Below, one piece after another: positions 1 to 7,068 of a DNA stretch of 9,999 nucleotides. The notes under the pieces are model-generated. The model saw only the letters and a program-made list of their open reading frames with translations, did no database searches and was not told the origin of the DNA. Position 1 is the stretch's first letter, and each line of letters opens with the position of its first letter. The translations under genes were made by a program, and so were the position numbers. The stretch comes from JARRON01 sp037383845 (GTDB taxonomy: Bacteria > Pseudomonadota > Gammaproteobacteria > Steroidobacterales > XN24): NCBI GenBank assembly GCA_037383845.1, contig JARRON010000060.1, forward strand, positions 1 through 9,999. The letters are read 5' to 3'.

Positions 1-1140
1 CCGGCATCGGCGTAGCCGCCAGGATGTCCCGGACGGTCTGGGCCGCTCCCGCCAGGTCGCCGGATGCGATGTTGGCCGAGATGATGGCCACCCGCTCCTG
101 ATCGGCCCGGCGGATTTCCGCCGGGCCCAGGGCCGTGCGCACTTCCGCCACGGCTTTCAGGGGCACCGGGCGGTCGCTGGCGGGGTTTACGATCAGGTTC
201 TCGACCTCGGTCAGGGACGAGTCCCGGGTGTCCACGGTGCGAACCAGGACGTCGATCTTCTTGTCCCGCCAGGTGTAGCGGGTGGCGATCTCTCCGCGGA
301 CCTTGGCCACCACCGTGTCGGCGATGTCACGCACCACCAGCCCGAGACGGGCGGCACGCTCGTGGTCGAAGATGATCTGTATTTCCGGGTTGCCCGCCTC
401 CACGGTGCTCCTGACGTCGGCGAAGCGCGGCGAGTCTTCCATGGCCCGCTGGACCTGCTCCGCAACCGCCGCGAGCCGGTCCAGATCGTAGCCCACGATC
501 TCCACCTCGAGCGGGCGCGCGAAGCTGAACAGGGCAGGGCGGGAGAACTTGTACGCCACCCCCGGGACCTCCTCCAGGGTGCGCCGCATGGTGGCCATGG
601 CCCGGTCTTCCTCGAGCCGGGTCGCCTGTTCCCCCAGGTTCACGTTGAGCTGCCCCGTGTGCTCGCCGGCGTCCACGGGGCTGGCGTCCAGCCGGTTGCC
701 GGTGCCTGCCACCGAGTAGGTGAGGGCGACGCCGTCCAGGGTTTCCGCGGCCTCCTGGACGCGGAGGATCACCGCGTCGGTCTGCGCCAGGGGCGCCCCC
801 GGCGGCAGACGGACCTCGACCACGAATTCGCCCTGGGACAGCTGGGGAATGAGCTCGTAGCCCAGACGTGGAAGCAGGAAGAGCGCCCCTGCGAAGGTGC
901 CGGCGGCGAGCACCAGCACCAGCCAGCGCCGGTACAGGCTGCGCCGCAGCAGAGGCGTGTACATCCGGTCCAGCATCCGGTAGAGCCCCTGGAAGGCCCA
1001 GACCAGGGGCTGCATGGCCTTGCCGGCCAGCCAGGAGAGGCCGCGGACGACAGCCCCGAGCATGCGGAGCAGCCAGCCTACGGCGCGGGTAAAGCGGCCC
1101 GGCGGCCTCGGGTCGGTGCTGTCCGCGAAGCGCGGCGGGG
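1..1140 (-). CDS. RND efflux permease, C-terminal part; out of frame with its N-terminal part, runs off the left edge
   Basis: This is the second half of the inner-membrane permease whose first half is at 1078-2553, read in a different frame. From about 1138 the minus strand stays open to the window edge (about 379 codons). It gives a cytoplasmic linker with amphipathic character, then TM7 (around 870-933, WLVLVLAAGTFAGALFLL), then the HAE-type porter entry motif IPQLSQGEFVVEVRLPPGAP. The rest of the second periplasmic loop follows, including FSRPALFSF, PLEVEIVGYD and AGNPEIQI. These motifs are typical of HAE-family RND proton antiporters. The piece has no start of its own that makes biological sense; the ATGs at 1063 and 1015 are internal Met codons. 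TM8-12 lie beyond position 1. The homology of the segment is certain. Whether a continuous protein is made depends on the break near 1140. Confidence 0.85.
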
Positions 1141-2553
1141 CCCCAGGGCCTGGTCCCGGAACAGCTGTCCCGCGATACCCGTGACGAACACCATGGGGAA
1201 GAACACGGCGATGGTGGTCAGGGTCGAGGCGGTGACGGCGCCGGCGACCTCGCCGGTGCCCTGCCGGGCGGCTTCCACGACCCCGGCGCCGCTTTCCTTC
1301 TTACGGACGATGTTCTCCAGGACGACGATGCTGTTATCCACCAGCATCCCGACCGCGAGGGCGATGCCGCCCAGGGACATGATGTTGAGGGACACGTCCG
1401 AGGCGTACATCAGCAGGAACGTTCCGATCACCGAGACCGGGATGGCCACGCCGATGATGAAGGTGGCCCGGGCGTCCCGGAGGAAGGCGTAGAGCACCAG
1501 GACGGCGAGGATGCCGCCGACGATGGCTGCCGACCGGACCTGTGAGATGGCGTCGGAAATGAACCGGGACTGGTCGTAGACGACCGTGAGCTCGGTGCCG
1601 CCAGGCAGGTTCTCCTGCAGCGCCTCGACGCGCTCGTTGATCCGGGAGGCCACCTGCACGGTGTTGGCGTCACCCTCCTTGTAGACGGCCAGTTCCACGC
1701 TCTCGCGGCCGTTGACCCGGGTAATCGCTTCCCGTTCCTTGAATCCCCGGCTGACCTGGGCCACGTCCCGCAGGTAGACGGGCCGGCCGCCGGGGGTCGC
1801 CACGATGGCGTCGGCGATCTCGCCGACGGTCTGGAACTCGTTGATGGTCCGCACCAGGAAGCGCTGGCTGCCCTGTTCCAGCCGGCCGCCGGAGAGGTTG
1901 ACGTTCTCGGCCCGCAGCCGGCCCGCCACGGTCTGGATGGAAATGCCCAGCTGGGCGATCTTCTCCTGGTCCACCAGGATCTGGATCTCGTCCTCCAGCC
2001 CGCCGCTGACCTTGACCGCCGCGGTGCCCTCCACGGATTCCAGGTCGTTCTTGAGCTGGTCCTCGGCGAAGCGGCGAAGCGTACGCAGACGCACGGGGTC
2101 GTCTGCAGGTCCCGTGGCCCCGGTATCCATGAACGCCAGTCGCTGGATGGGCTCGCTGGCGGGATCGAAACGCAGCAGGAGAGGCCGGCTGGCCTCCAGC
2201 GGCAGCTCCAGGATGTCCAGCTTCTCCCGGACCTCAACGCCGGCCACGTCCATGTCCGTGCCCCAGAGGAATTCCAGTGTCACGTCGGACTGGCCGGCAC
2301 GGGACACCGAGCGGACCTGGCGCACGTTCTTGATGACCCCCACCGACTCCTCGATGGGCTTGGTGAGCAGGTTCTCCACTTCCAGCGGCGCGGCGCCGGA
2401 GAGCTCGGTGCGCACCGTCAGCGTCGGATAGGACAGATCCGGGAGGAGGTTGACCTTCAGCCGGGAAAGAGACACGAAACCGAACAGCACCACCGCCACC
2501 GTGAACATCACGATGGTGATGCGTCGCTCCGTGGCCAGGTCGATGAGTTTCAT
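1078..2553 (-). CDS. RND efflux permease (HAE/AcrB-like), N-terminal part ending in a premature stop
   Basis: This is the inner-membrane proton-driven transporter of a tripartite efflux complex. I place the start at the ATG at 2553 (MKLIDLATERRITIVMF). The frame is open 27 codons further upstream, but that stretch overlaps the end of the preceding adaptor gene and does not resemble a permease. Visible parts are TM1 (residues about 11-30), the porter loop beginning LPDLSYPTLTVRTELSGAAP, TM2 (about 342-358), TM3 (363-382), TM4 (391-412) with GMLVDNSIVVLENI, and TM5 (about 437-457) ending GIAGQLFRDQAL. D406 matches the proton-relay Asp407 of AcrB. The next residue is N407 where AcrB has Asp408; I recall this DN form as common in this branch. 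After L470 the reading runs into about 20 unrelated residues (PRRASRTAP...) and stops at TAG 1080-1078, while the real sequence resumes in another frame without TM6. It is the third gene of the operon, 19 bp after the second adaptor. The substrate is unknown. Confidence 0.88.
   Translation of the reverse strand: MKLIDLATERRITIVMFTVAVVLFGFVSLSRLKVNLLPDLSYPTLTVRTELSGAAPLEVENLLTKPIEESVGVIKNVRQVRSVSRAGQSDVTLEFLWGTDMDVAGVEVREKLDILELPLEASRPLLLRFDPASEPIQRLAFMDTGATGPADDPVRLRTLRRFAEDQLKNDLESVEGTAAVKVSGGLEDEIQILVDQEKIAQLGISIQTVAGRLRAENVNLSGGRLEQGSQRFLVRTINEFQTVGEIADAIVATPGGRPVYLRDVAQVSRGFKEREAITRVNGRESVELAVYKEGDANTVQVASRINERVEALQENLPGGTELTVVYDQSRFISDAISQVRSAAIVGGILAVLVLYAFLRDARATFIIGVAIPVSVIGTFLLMYASDVSLNIMSLGGIALAVGMLVDNSIVVLENIVRKKESGAGVVEAARQGTGEVAGAVTASTLTTIAVFFPMVFVTGIAGQLFRDQALGPRRASRTAPTRGRRAALPAP
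1136..1146 (-). other. Frame break and apparent deletion of TM6 in the RND permease
   Basis: Upstream of this point the minus strand encodes GIAGQLFRDQAL, the end of TM5 and the loop before TM6. Downstream, in another frame, it encodes PPRFADSTDPRPPGRFTRAV, which is the hydrophilic linker after TM6. The roughly 22-26 hydrophobic residues that make TM6 in AcrB-type pumps (in AcrB, the segment with SVLVALILTPALC) are found in no frame between the two. A single-base error would restore the frame but not the helix. A deletion whose length is not a multiple of three explains both. The junction sits in a G/C run (CTGGGGCCCCGCCGCGC), where replication slippage or an assembly collapse is plausible. 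Confidence 0.8.
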
Positions 2554-2572
2554 CAGCGATGCGACCGCGGGA

Positions 2573-3697
2573 TCAGGCGCCTGTGCCGGCGGCGGCCGGC
2601 AGGTCTGCGTCCGGCGCCGGCTCCCGGCGGACAACCTCTACCCGGGCCCCGTCCTTCAGGCCGGCCTGGCCGATGACCACCACCTGCTCGTCCCCGGACA
2701 GTCCCTCGATCACCTCGATCATCTCGCCCTTGGGGTAGCCCAGCGTGACCTCCGCGCGGCGAACGGTGTCGCCGTCCAGAACGAACACCGCCTGTTCCGT
2801 CTCGTCATCGATGACGGCCACCCGGGGTACCAGCAGCGTGTCCTCCCGGGCATCCCAGACGATATTGAACCGGCCGAACATGCCCGGCTTCAGCCGACTG
2901 TCCGGGTCCGGCACTTCCATGGTGACCTTGAAAGTACCCGTGTCGGGATCCACCACCGGGCTGATGCGCTGTATCCGTGCGGCGAACGTCTGTCCGGGGA
3001 TAGCGTCCACCACCAGCTCCGCCGGCTGGCCCGGCGTGAGCCGCCGGAACTCCCGCTCGGGAACGTAGACATAGGCCAGCAGCGGATCCATGTCCGTGAC
3101 GTGGAAGACCGGGTCGTTGGCGGAGATGGTATTGCCGAGCTTGATGAAACGATCGGCGATGACGCCCTCGATGGGCGCCCGGATCTGCGTGTAGCCGTAC
3201 TCCAGCTGCGCAAGCTCATAGGCGGCCCGCAGGGCTTCCAGCTCGTACTTGATGTCCTCGAAGGCGCCGGCACTGACCAGGCCGCGCTCGTGCAGCTCCA
3301 CGTTACGGTCGTATTCCTGCTTGAGCTTGCGGAGATTGGCGCGAGCCCGCTCCATTTCCAGGCGGAGCCGGTCGCCGTCCAGGCGGGCCAGGATCTGGTT
3401 GGCCTCCACCTGGTCGCCTTCTTCCACCATGATCTCCCGGACCTCGCCACCCACCTTGGCCACCACCACGGCGTCCGCATCGGTTTCCAGGGACGCGGTG
3501 CCCGAGTACACGGCGTAGACGTCGCCGTGCCGGACCGGCGCGACCTCGACGGGGACCGCTGGCGTCCCTTCCTCGTCCGCGGCGTCCCCCTTGCCGGGGC
3601 GGCCGTCGCCGCCGCGGCATCCCGCGATCCCCAGCAGCAGGGCAAGGAGGAGGGCGGCCCGGGCGGCGGCGGGGCGCGTGGATTCGCTGCGCAGCAT
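2573..3697 (-). CDS. RND efflux periplasmic adaptor lipoprotein (MFP/HlyD family), second of a tandem pair
   Basis: This is a 374-residue membrane fusion protein that would link the permease to an outer-membrane channel. Residues 14-27 form a lipoprotein signal with lipobox IAGC (Cys27), so the protein should be lipid-anchored in the inner membrane facing the periplasm. A split lipoyl-like domain follows: KVGGEVREIMVEEGDQVEAN at 81-100, and RAPIEGVIADRFIKLGNTI at 173-191. Between the halves is a short alpha-hairpin (about 108-165). Next come the beta-barrel domain (about 205-290, with PDTGTFKVTMEV and LKPGMF) and a membrane-proximal domain (to about 355). The ATG at 3697 directly abuts the TGA of the first adaptor (TGAATG). 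An AGGAGA ribosome site inside that gene lies six bases upstream, so translational coupling is expected. The protein is clearly paralogous to the first adaptor. No cysteine/histidine cluster suggests a metal pump. Confidence 0.93.
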   Translation of the reverse strand: MLRSESTRPAAARAALLLALLLGIAGCRGGDGRPGKGDAADEEGTPAVPVEVAPVRHGDVYAVYSGTASLETDADAVVVAKVGGEVREIMVEEGDQVEANQILARLDGDRLRLEMERARANLRKLKQEYDRNVELHERGLVSAGAFEDIKYELEALRAAYELAQLEYGYTQIRAPIEGVIADRFIKLGNTISANDPVFHVTDMDPLLAYVYVPEREFRRLTPGQPAELVVDAIPGQTFAARIQRISPVVDPDTGTFKVTMEVPDPDSRLKPGMFGRFNIVWDAREDTLLVPRVAVIDDETEQAVFVLDGDTVRRAEVTLGYPKGEMIEVIEGLSGDEQVVVIGQAGLKDGARVEVVRREPAPDADLPAAAGTGA

Positions 3698-4756
3698 TCA
3701 GATCTCCTGGACCGCGGCCCTGGAGTCGACCGCGGCGCCATCCCGCAGGCCCCCCTGGCCCACCACCACCACGGACTCGCCGGCGGACAGGCCGGAAAGA
3801 ATCTCTATGCGGCCGTCCGACGTGATCCCGGTGGCCACCGTGCGCCGGTGGGCGATGCCGCCGTCGACGACGAATACCGCCGCTTCCGCGTCCTCGGCCA
3901 GCAGGGCGTCTTCCGGCACCATAAGCGTATCCCTGTGAATCTCGTACACGATGTCCAGCTTACCGGACATGCCCGGCCGCAGGCGGCCTTCCCCGGACGG
4001 CACCGCCAGGGTCACCCGGAACGTCCCGGTGTCCGGCTCGATGGTCGGGCTGACCCGGGTCACGGTGGCGGGGAAGTCCTCGGCGGGCCATGCGGCCATG
4101 CTCAGCCGCGCTGCCTGGCCCGCCTCGAACCGGTGCAGGGCGCGCTGGGGGACATGGACATAGGCCACGAGGCTGTCCAGGTTGGTGACCCGGAAAAGGA
4201 CCTGGCCGGCCTGTACGGAGCTGCCCACGGTAATTTCCCGCCCCGACACGACGCCGGCGATGGGCGCGCGCACCCGGGTGTAGTCGTACTCCAGCCGGGC
4301 GAGCTGATAGGCGGCCTCCAGGGCGTCCATCTCGAACCGCAGGTTCTCGAACGCGCCCTCGGCCACCAGGCCACGCTCGTGAAGGGCGACGTTTCGACGG
4401 TAGGTGGCCCGCAGCTTGTCCAGGGCAGCCTTCGACCGCTCCATCTCCAGCCGCAGGCGCTCGCCGTCGAGAGTGGCCAGGACCTCTCCTGCCTCGACGA
4501 ACTGGCCTTCGTCCACCAGGATCCGGGTCACCTCGCCGCCGACACGGGCCGGGACCCCGGCTTCCTCGTCGGCTTCAAGGTGGGTGGTGCCGGAGTGGCG
4601 GGCCGCGGCGTCTGCGACCGTCACCGGCGCCACGACCACCGGGATTTCCCGCGGCGGCTCGGTGGCGGCCTCGCTGGCCTCACCGCGGCCGCACCCGGCC
4701 AGCGCGGCAGACGCGGAGACGAGAGCGATCAGCGCAAGCGTTCGGTTGATAGCCAC
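3698..4756 (-). CDS. RND efflux periplasmic adaptor lipoprotein (MFP/HlyD family), first of a tandem pair
   Basis: This 352-residue adaptor is the first gene of the adaptor-adaptor-permease operon. It begins with GTG (4756-4754), supported by a GGGAGG ribosome site five bases upstream. Residues 6-22 form a lipoprotein signal with lipobox LAGC (Cys22). The order of parts is lipoyl half-motif RVGGEVTRILVDEGQFVEAG (71-90), alpha-hairpin (about 98-155, with HERGLVAEGAF at the turn), second lipoyl half RAPIAGVVSGREITVGSSV (163-181), beta-barrel (about 195-280, with PDTGTFRVTL and LRPGMSGKLDIV), and membrane-proximal domain ending near VGQGGLRDGA. By hand count it shares 63 of 108 ungapped positions with the second adaptor (its residues 96-203 against 106-213 there), so the pair arose by duplication and then diverged. 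The assignment to the MFP family is firm; the pump substrate is not known. Confidence 0.93.
   Translation of the reverse strand: MAINRTLALIALVSASAALAGCGRGEASEAATEPPREIPVVVAPVTVADAAARHSGTTHLEADEEAGVPARVGGEVTRILVDEGQFVEAGEVLATLDGERLRLEMERSKAALDKLRATYRRNVALHERGLVAEGAFENLRFEMDALEAAYQLARLEYDYTRVRAPIAGVVSGREITVGSSVQAGQVLFRVTNLDSLVAYVHVPQRALHRFEAGQAARLSMAAWPAEDFPATVTRVSPTIEPDTGTFRVTLAVPSGEGRLRPGMSGKLDIVYEIHRDTLMVPEDALLAEDAEAAVFVVDGGIAHRRTVATGITSDGRIEILSGLSAGESVVVVGQGGLRDGAAVDSRAAVQEI
3701..3709 (-). promoter_or_regulatory. Ribosome binding site for the second adaptor, inside the end of the first
   Basis: On the minus strand AGGAGA stands six bases before the ATG at 3697, within the last codons of the first adaptor. 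It supports this start and coupled translation across the TGAATG junction, which would keep the two adaptors at a similar dosage. Confidence 0.6.
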
Positions 4757-4761
4757 GACAG

Positions 4762-4767
4762 CCTCCC
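4762..4767 (-). promoter_or_regulatory. Ribosome binding site deciding the GTG start of the first adaptor
   Basis: The minus strand reads GGGAGG, then CTGTC, then GTG. The five-base spacing is near ideal. There is no in-frame ATG giving a better signal peptide, so this site decides the GTG start at 4756. Confidence 0.6.
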
Positions 4768-4781
4768 GGGCGGTATCGCAT

Positions 4782-4815
4782 CACTACAGTAGTGTTGTAG
4801 TGAAGTATAACACTA
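4782..4815. promoter_or_regulatory. Clustered CACTA/TAGTG inverted repeats, probable repressor operator
   Basis: Four half-sites fall in 34 bp. CACTAC-A-GTAGTG (4782-4794) is a perfect 6-1-6 palindrome. A further GTAGTG lies at 4797-4802 and CACTA at 4811-4815. These combine into a 5-8-5 inverted repeat (4798-4815) that encloses the -10 box, and a 7-7-7 inverted repeat CACTACA...TGTAGTG (4782-4802) across the likely start site. Placement over the -10 and start site is that of a repressor operator. Efflux operons are often controlled by TetR-family repressors, and the TAC/GTA core also recalls BlaI/CopY-type boxes. I cannot tell which family binds, and no regulator gene is in the window. Confidence 0.6.
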
Positions 4816-4831
4816 AGCAGCCGAGGAGCAA
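4804..4831 (-). promoter_or_regulatory. Sigma-70-like promoter of the adaptor-adaptor-permease operon
   Basis: On the minus strand there is a -35-like TTGCTC (4831-4826), a 16-base spacer, and a -10-like TATACT (4809-4804), one mismatch from TATAAT. The predicted start site is near 4797, leaving an untranslated leader of about 40 bases that includes the GGGAGG ribosome site. The promoter starts about 30 bases after the prc stop codon, in a patch visibly AT-richer than its surroundings. It shows that the efflux operon need not depend on readthrough from prc. The call rests on motif inspection only. Confidence 0.55.
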
Positions 4832-4860
4832 GCCCGTCAGCCGCGTGGCTCATAGACCCG

Positions 4861-6960
4861 TCAGGGAGATTCGGCGCTGCCGGAGCTGGCGGTCAGGGCT
4901 CCCGGGGCCTGTGCGGACAGGTCGGCAACAATCTCGGCCGCTTCCTCCAGCACTACGTCGGGAGACTCCGCTTCGTCGAGCGCCTCCAGGCTTTCCAGGG
5001 GTTCCAGTCCCTTGGCTTCCCGCCGGGCGTTCTCCCTGGCAAGCCGTTCCACGTCCATCCGCTCGTTTTCCTCGCGGCGCTTCTCGAGATTGAGCGAGAC
5101 GGCCTTGCGTTCCATCACCGCGTCCCTCGCCTCGATGTCCTGGATGAGGTAGCGCAGGTCGGGATCCACGTTGACACGACGCTCATGGGAGTCCGTCAGG
5201 TAGTCGATGGCGCCGCCCACCGAACCTTCGCCGTCGAAGCTGGTCGGCGAGATCTGGTCCCAGGGAAGGGCGGACTCCTGCGTGCTCTCGCCGACCAGCT
5301 CGGCATGCACGGGGGAGGGCATCAGGATGTCGGGGACCACGCCCCGGTGCTGCGTGCTGCCTCCGGTGACCCTGTAATACTTGCCCACCGTCAGCGTCAG
5401 CTGGCCGAAGCGGGGGTCGTCCCCCGGGGCGTAGCGGTCCAGCGGATACAGGTTCTGCACCGTGCCCTTGCCGTAGGTCTGCTGGCCGATCACGAGGCCC
5501 CGGTCGTAGTCCTGGATCGCGGCGGCGAAGATCTCGGAGGCCGAGGCACTGAAGCGGTTCACCAGCACCGCCAGGGGGCCGTCATAGACCACCTCAGGCA
5601 CCGGGTCGTCGAGGACCTCCACCGATCCGCGAGTGTCGCGCAGCTGGACGACGGGGCCCTTGTCGATGAACAGCCCGGTCATGGCCGTGGCCTCGGAGAG
5701 GTGTCCCCCGCCGTTGTTGCGCAGATCGATGACCAGACCGTCGATGCCTTCATCCATCAGCTCCCGGGTCAGGCGCCGGACGTCGGCCGTGGTGCTGACG
5801 TAGTCGTCGTCTCCCGCAGCCCGGGCGTTGTAGTCCTGATAGAACGAGGGCACTTCGATAATGCCGATCCGGCGGGTCTCGTCGCCCCGCTCGATCTCGA
5901 TCACGTCCTTCTTGGCCGCCTGGGCTTCCAGCTTCACCTTGTCCCGCACCAGGCTGAGGACCTTGTCCCCGGATCCGGGCGCTGCGCCCGCCGGAAGGAT
6001 CTGCAGCCGGACCGTGGAGCCGCCGGGACCGCGGATCATGTCGACGACGTCGTCCAGCCGCCAGCCGACCACATCCACCATTTCCCCGTCTTCCCCCTGG
6101 GCGACGGCCACAATCCGGTCCTTGGGCTTGAGGGTGCCGTCGATGGCCGCGGGACCGCCCTCGATGACGCCCATCACGGTCACGTACTCGTCCTGCATCT
6201 GGAGCGAGGCGCCGATGCCGTCGTAGTTGAGGCTCATCCGGATCCGGTACTCCTCGGAGTTCCGGGGCGAGAAGTAGCTGCTGTGAGGATCCAGAGTGTG
6301 CGAGAACGCGTTCATGAAGGCCTCGAACACGTCATCACTCTTGACCTGGTCGAGACGGTTCAGGACCTGGTTGTAACGCTTGCCCAGGATCTCGCGGGTC
6401 TCTGCCCAGTCCTTGTCGGTGAGCATCAGTGCGACCGCGTCGTTCTTGACCCGCTTGCGCCACAGGTCGTCCATTTCCGCTTGGGTGGCAGGCCAGGGCA
6501 GGTCCTCGCGGTCGAAGACGTATTCTTCGTCGATGGTGAAATCCGGCTCTTCATCCAGCTGGGCGATGGCGAACTGCATGCGCTCACGGGCACGGTCCAC
6601 GTACCGGGCGTATATCTCGAACACGGGATTCAGGTGTCCCCGCTTGAGGGCGTCGTCGAGCTCGTAGCGCCAGCCCTGGAATTCCTCGATGTCGGAGGCC
6701 AGGAAGTACTGCCGACCCCCGTCGATGGTGTCCAGGTAGGTATCGAAGACGCGGGCGGACACGCCGTCATCGATGGGGGAGCGGTTGTAGTGGGAACGCT
6801 CGAACAGCGTCGTGACCAGCCGGCTGACCTTGCCGTGCCGGTCGGTGGGCGCAAGAGATCCCGGTTCGGCGGGCTCCGGCACCGCCAGGGCGACAGAGGC
6901 AAGCAGTGCCAGCCCGAGGGCCGCTACACGAAACAGCACAGACATTCTTACAATATGCAT
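4861..6960 (-). CDS. prc: Carboxy-terminal processing (tail-specific) periplasmic protease Prc/Tsp, family S41A
   Basis: This 699-residue protein is close to the 682 of E. coli Prc. A Sec signal peptide (hydrophobic 8-24, cleavage probably after ALA at 26) sends it to the periplasm. The long N-terminal helical region typical of Prc follows (about 40-240), with FSHTLDPHSSYFSPRNSEE at its end. A PDZ domain (about 244-325, NYDGIGASLQ... RGPGGSTVRLQIL) binds substrate tails. The S41 peptidase core (about 360-550) has DLRNNGGGHL and RFSASASEIFAAAIQDY. The likely nucleophile is Ser473 and the general base Lys498 in TYGKGTVQ, a 25-residue spacing as in E. coli S430/K455, with Gln502 four residues on. 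The charged helical C-terminal domain seen in Prc (about 560-690) is complete. In E. coli Prc trims FtsI and degrades MepS with NlpI. The ATG at 6960 is preferred over Met6 because GGAG lies five bases before it. Confidence 0.97.
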   Translation of the reverse strand: MHIVRMSVLFRVAALGLALLASVALAVPEPAEPGSLAPTDRHGKVSRLVTTLFERSHYNRSPIDDGVSARVFDTYLDTIDGGRQYFLASDIEEFQGWRYELDDALKRGHLNPVFEIYARYVDRARERMQFAIAQLDEEPDFTIDEEYVFDREDLPWPATQAEMDDLWRKRVKNDAVALMLTDKDWAETREILGKRYNQVLNRLDQVKSDDVFEAFMNAFSHTLDPHSSYFSPRNSEEYRIRMSLNYDGIGASLQMQDEYVTVMGVIEGGPAAIDGTLKPKDRIVAVAQGEDGEMVDVVGWRLDDVVDMIRGPGGSTVRLQILPAGAAPGSGDKVLSLVRDKVKLEAQAAKKDVIEIERGDETRRIGIIEVPSFYQDYNARAAGDDDYVSTTADVRRLTRELMDEGIDGLVIDLRNNGGGHLSEATAMTGLFIDKGPVVQLRDTRGSVEVLDDPVPEVVYDGPLAVLVNRFSASASEIFAAAIQDYDRGLVIGQQTYGKGTVQNLYPLDRYAPGDDPRFGQLTLTVGKYYRVTGGSTQHRGVVPDILMPSPVHAELVGESTQESALPWDQISPTSFDGEGSVGGAIDYLTDSHERRVNVDPDLRYLIQDIEARDAVMERKAVSLNLEKRREENERMDVERLARENARREAKGLEPLESLEALDEAESPDVVLEEAAEIVADLSAQAPGALTASSGSAESP

Positions 6961-6965
6961 CTCGA

Positions 6966-6970
6966 CTCCG
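6966..6970 (-). promoter_or_regulatory. Ribosome binding site for prc, deciding the start
   Basis: The minus strand has CGGAG followed by a five-base spacer and the ATG at 6960. The alternative ATG at 6945 has only a weak purine stretch (TAAGA), so the longer form is favoured. Confidence 0.5.
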
Positions 6971-7011
6971 TTTCCACCCGGCGGCGACGTTCCACCGCGC
7001 CACCCGGACCT

Positions 7012-7040
7012 AGGCTAGAGGCGTCTCGCAGGCCAATCAA
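7012..7040 (-). promoter_or_regulatory. Possible promoter for prc
   Basis: On the minus strand TTGATT (7040-7035) is followed after 17 bases by TAGCCT (7017-7012). The -35 is good, the -10 poor (three of six). It lies in the 108-bp divergent region between prc and the small membrane protein gene and would give a leader of about 45 bases. The support is weak; it is listed because no better candidate is visible there. Confidence 0.25.
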
Positions 7041-7068
7041 GCGCGCGAGCCCCCGGGAGAATCAACAG

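Noticed and set aside
2554..2634. 27-residue N-terminal extension of the left permease from an ATG at 2634.
   Set aside because: It overlaps the end of the adaptor gene, is not membrane-like, and RND permeases begin a few residues before TM1, as the ATG at 2553 gives.
2450..4792. Very long plus-strand open frame opposite the two adaptors; similar ones at 362-1492 and 5185-7068.
   Set aside because: These mirror the codon structure of GC-rich minus-strand genes with clear families. Their translations are rich in His, Gly, Arg and Asp, with no recognisable domain and no suitable starts. Only the last 96 codons of the third frame, past the prc start, look like a real gene.
4832..4860. Small inverted repeat AGCC-GCGT-GGCT after prc as a terminator.
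   Set aside because: The four-base stem is too short and no T run follows in the direction of prc transcription.
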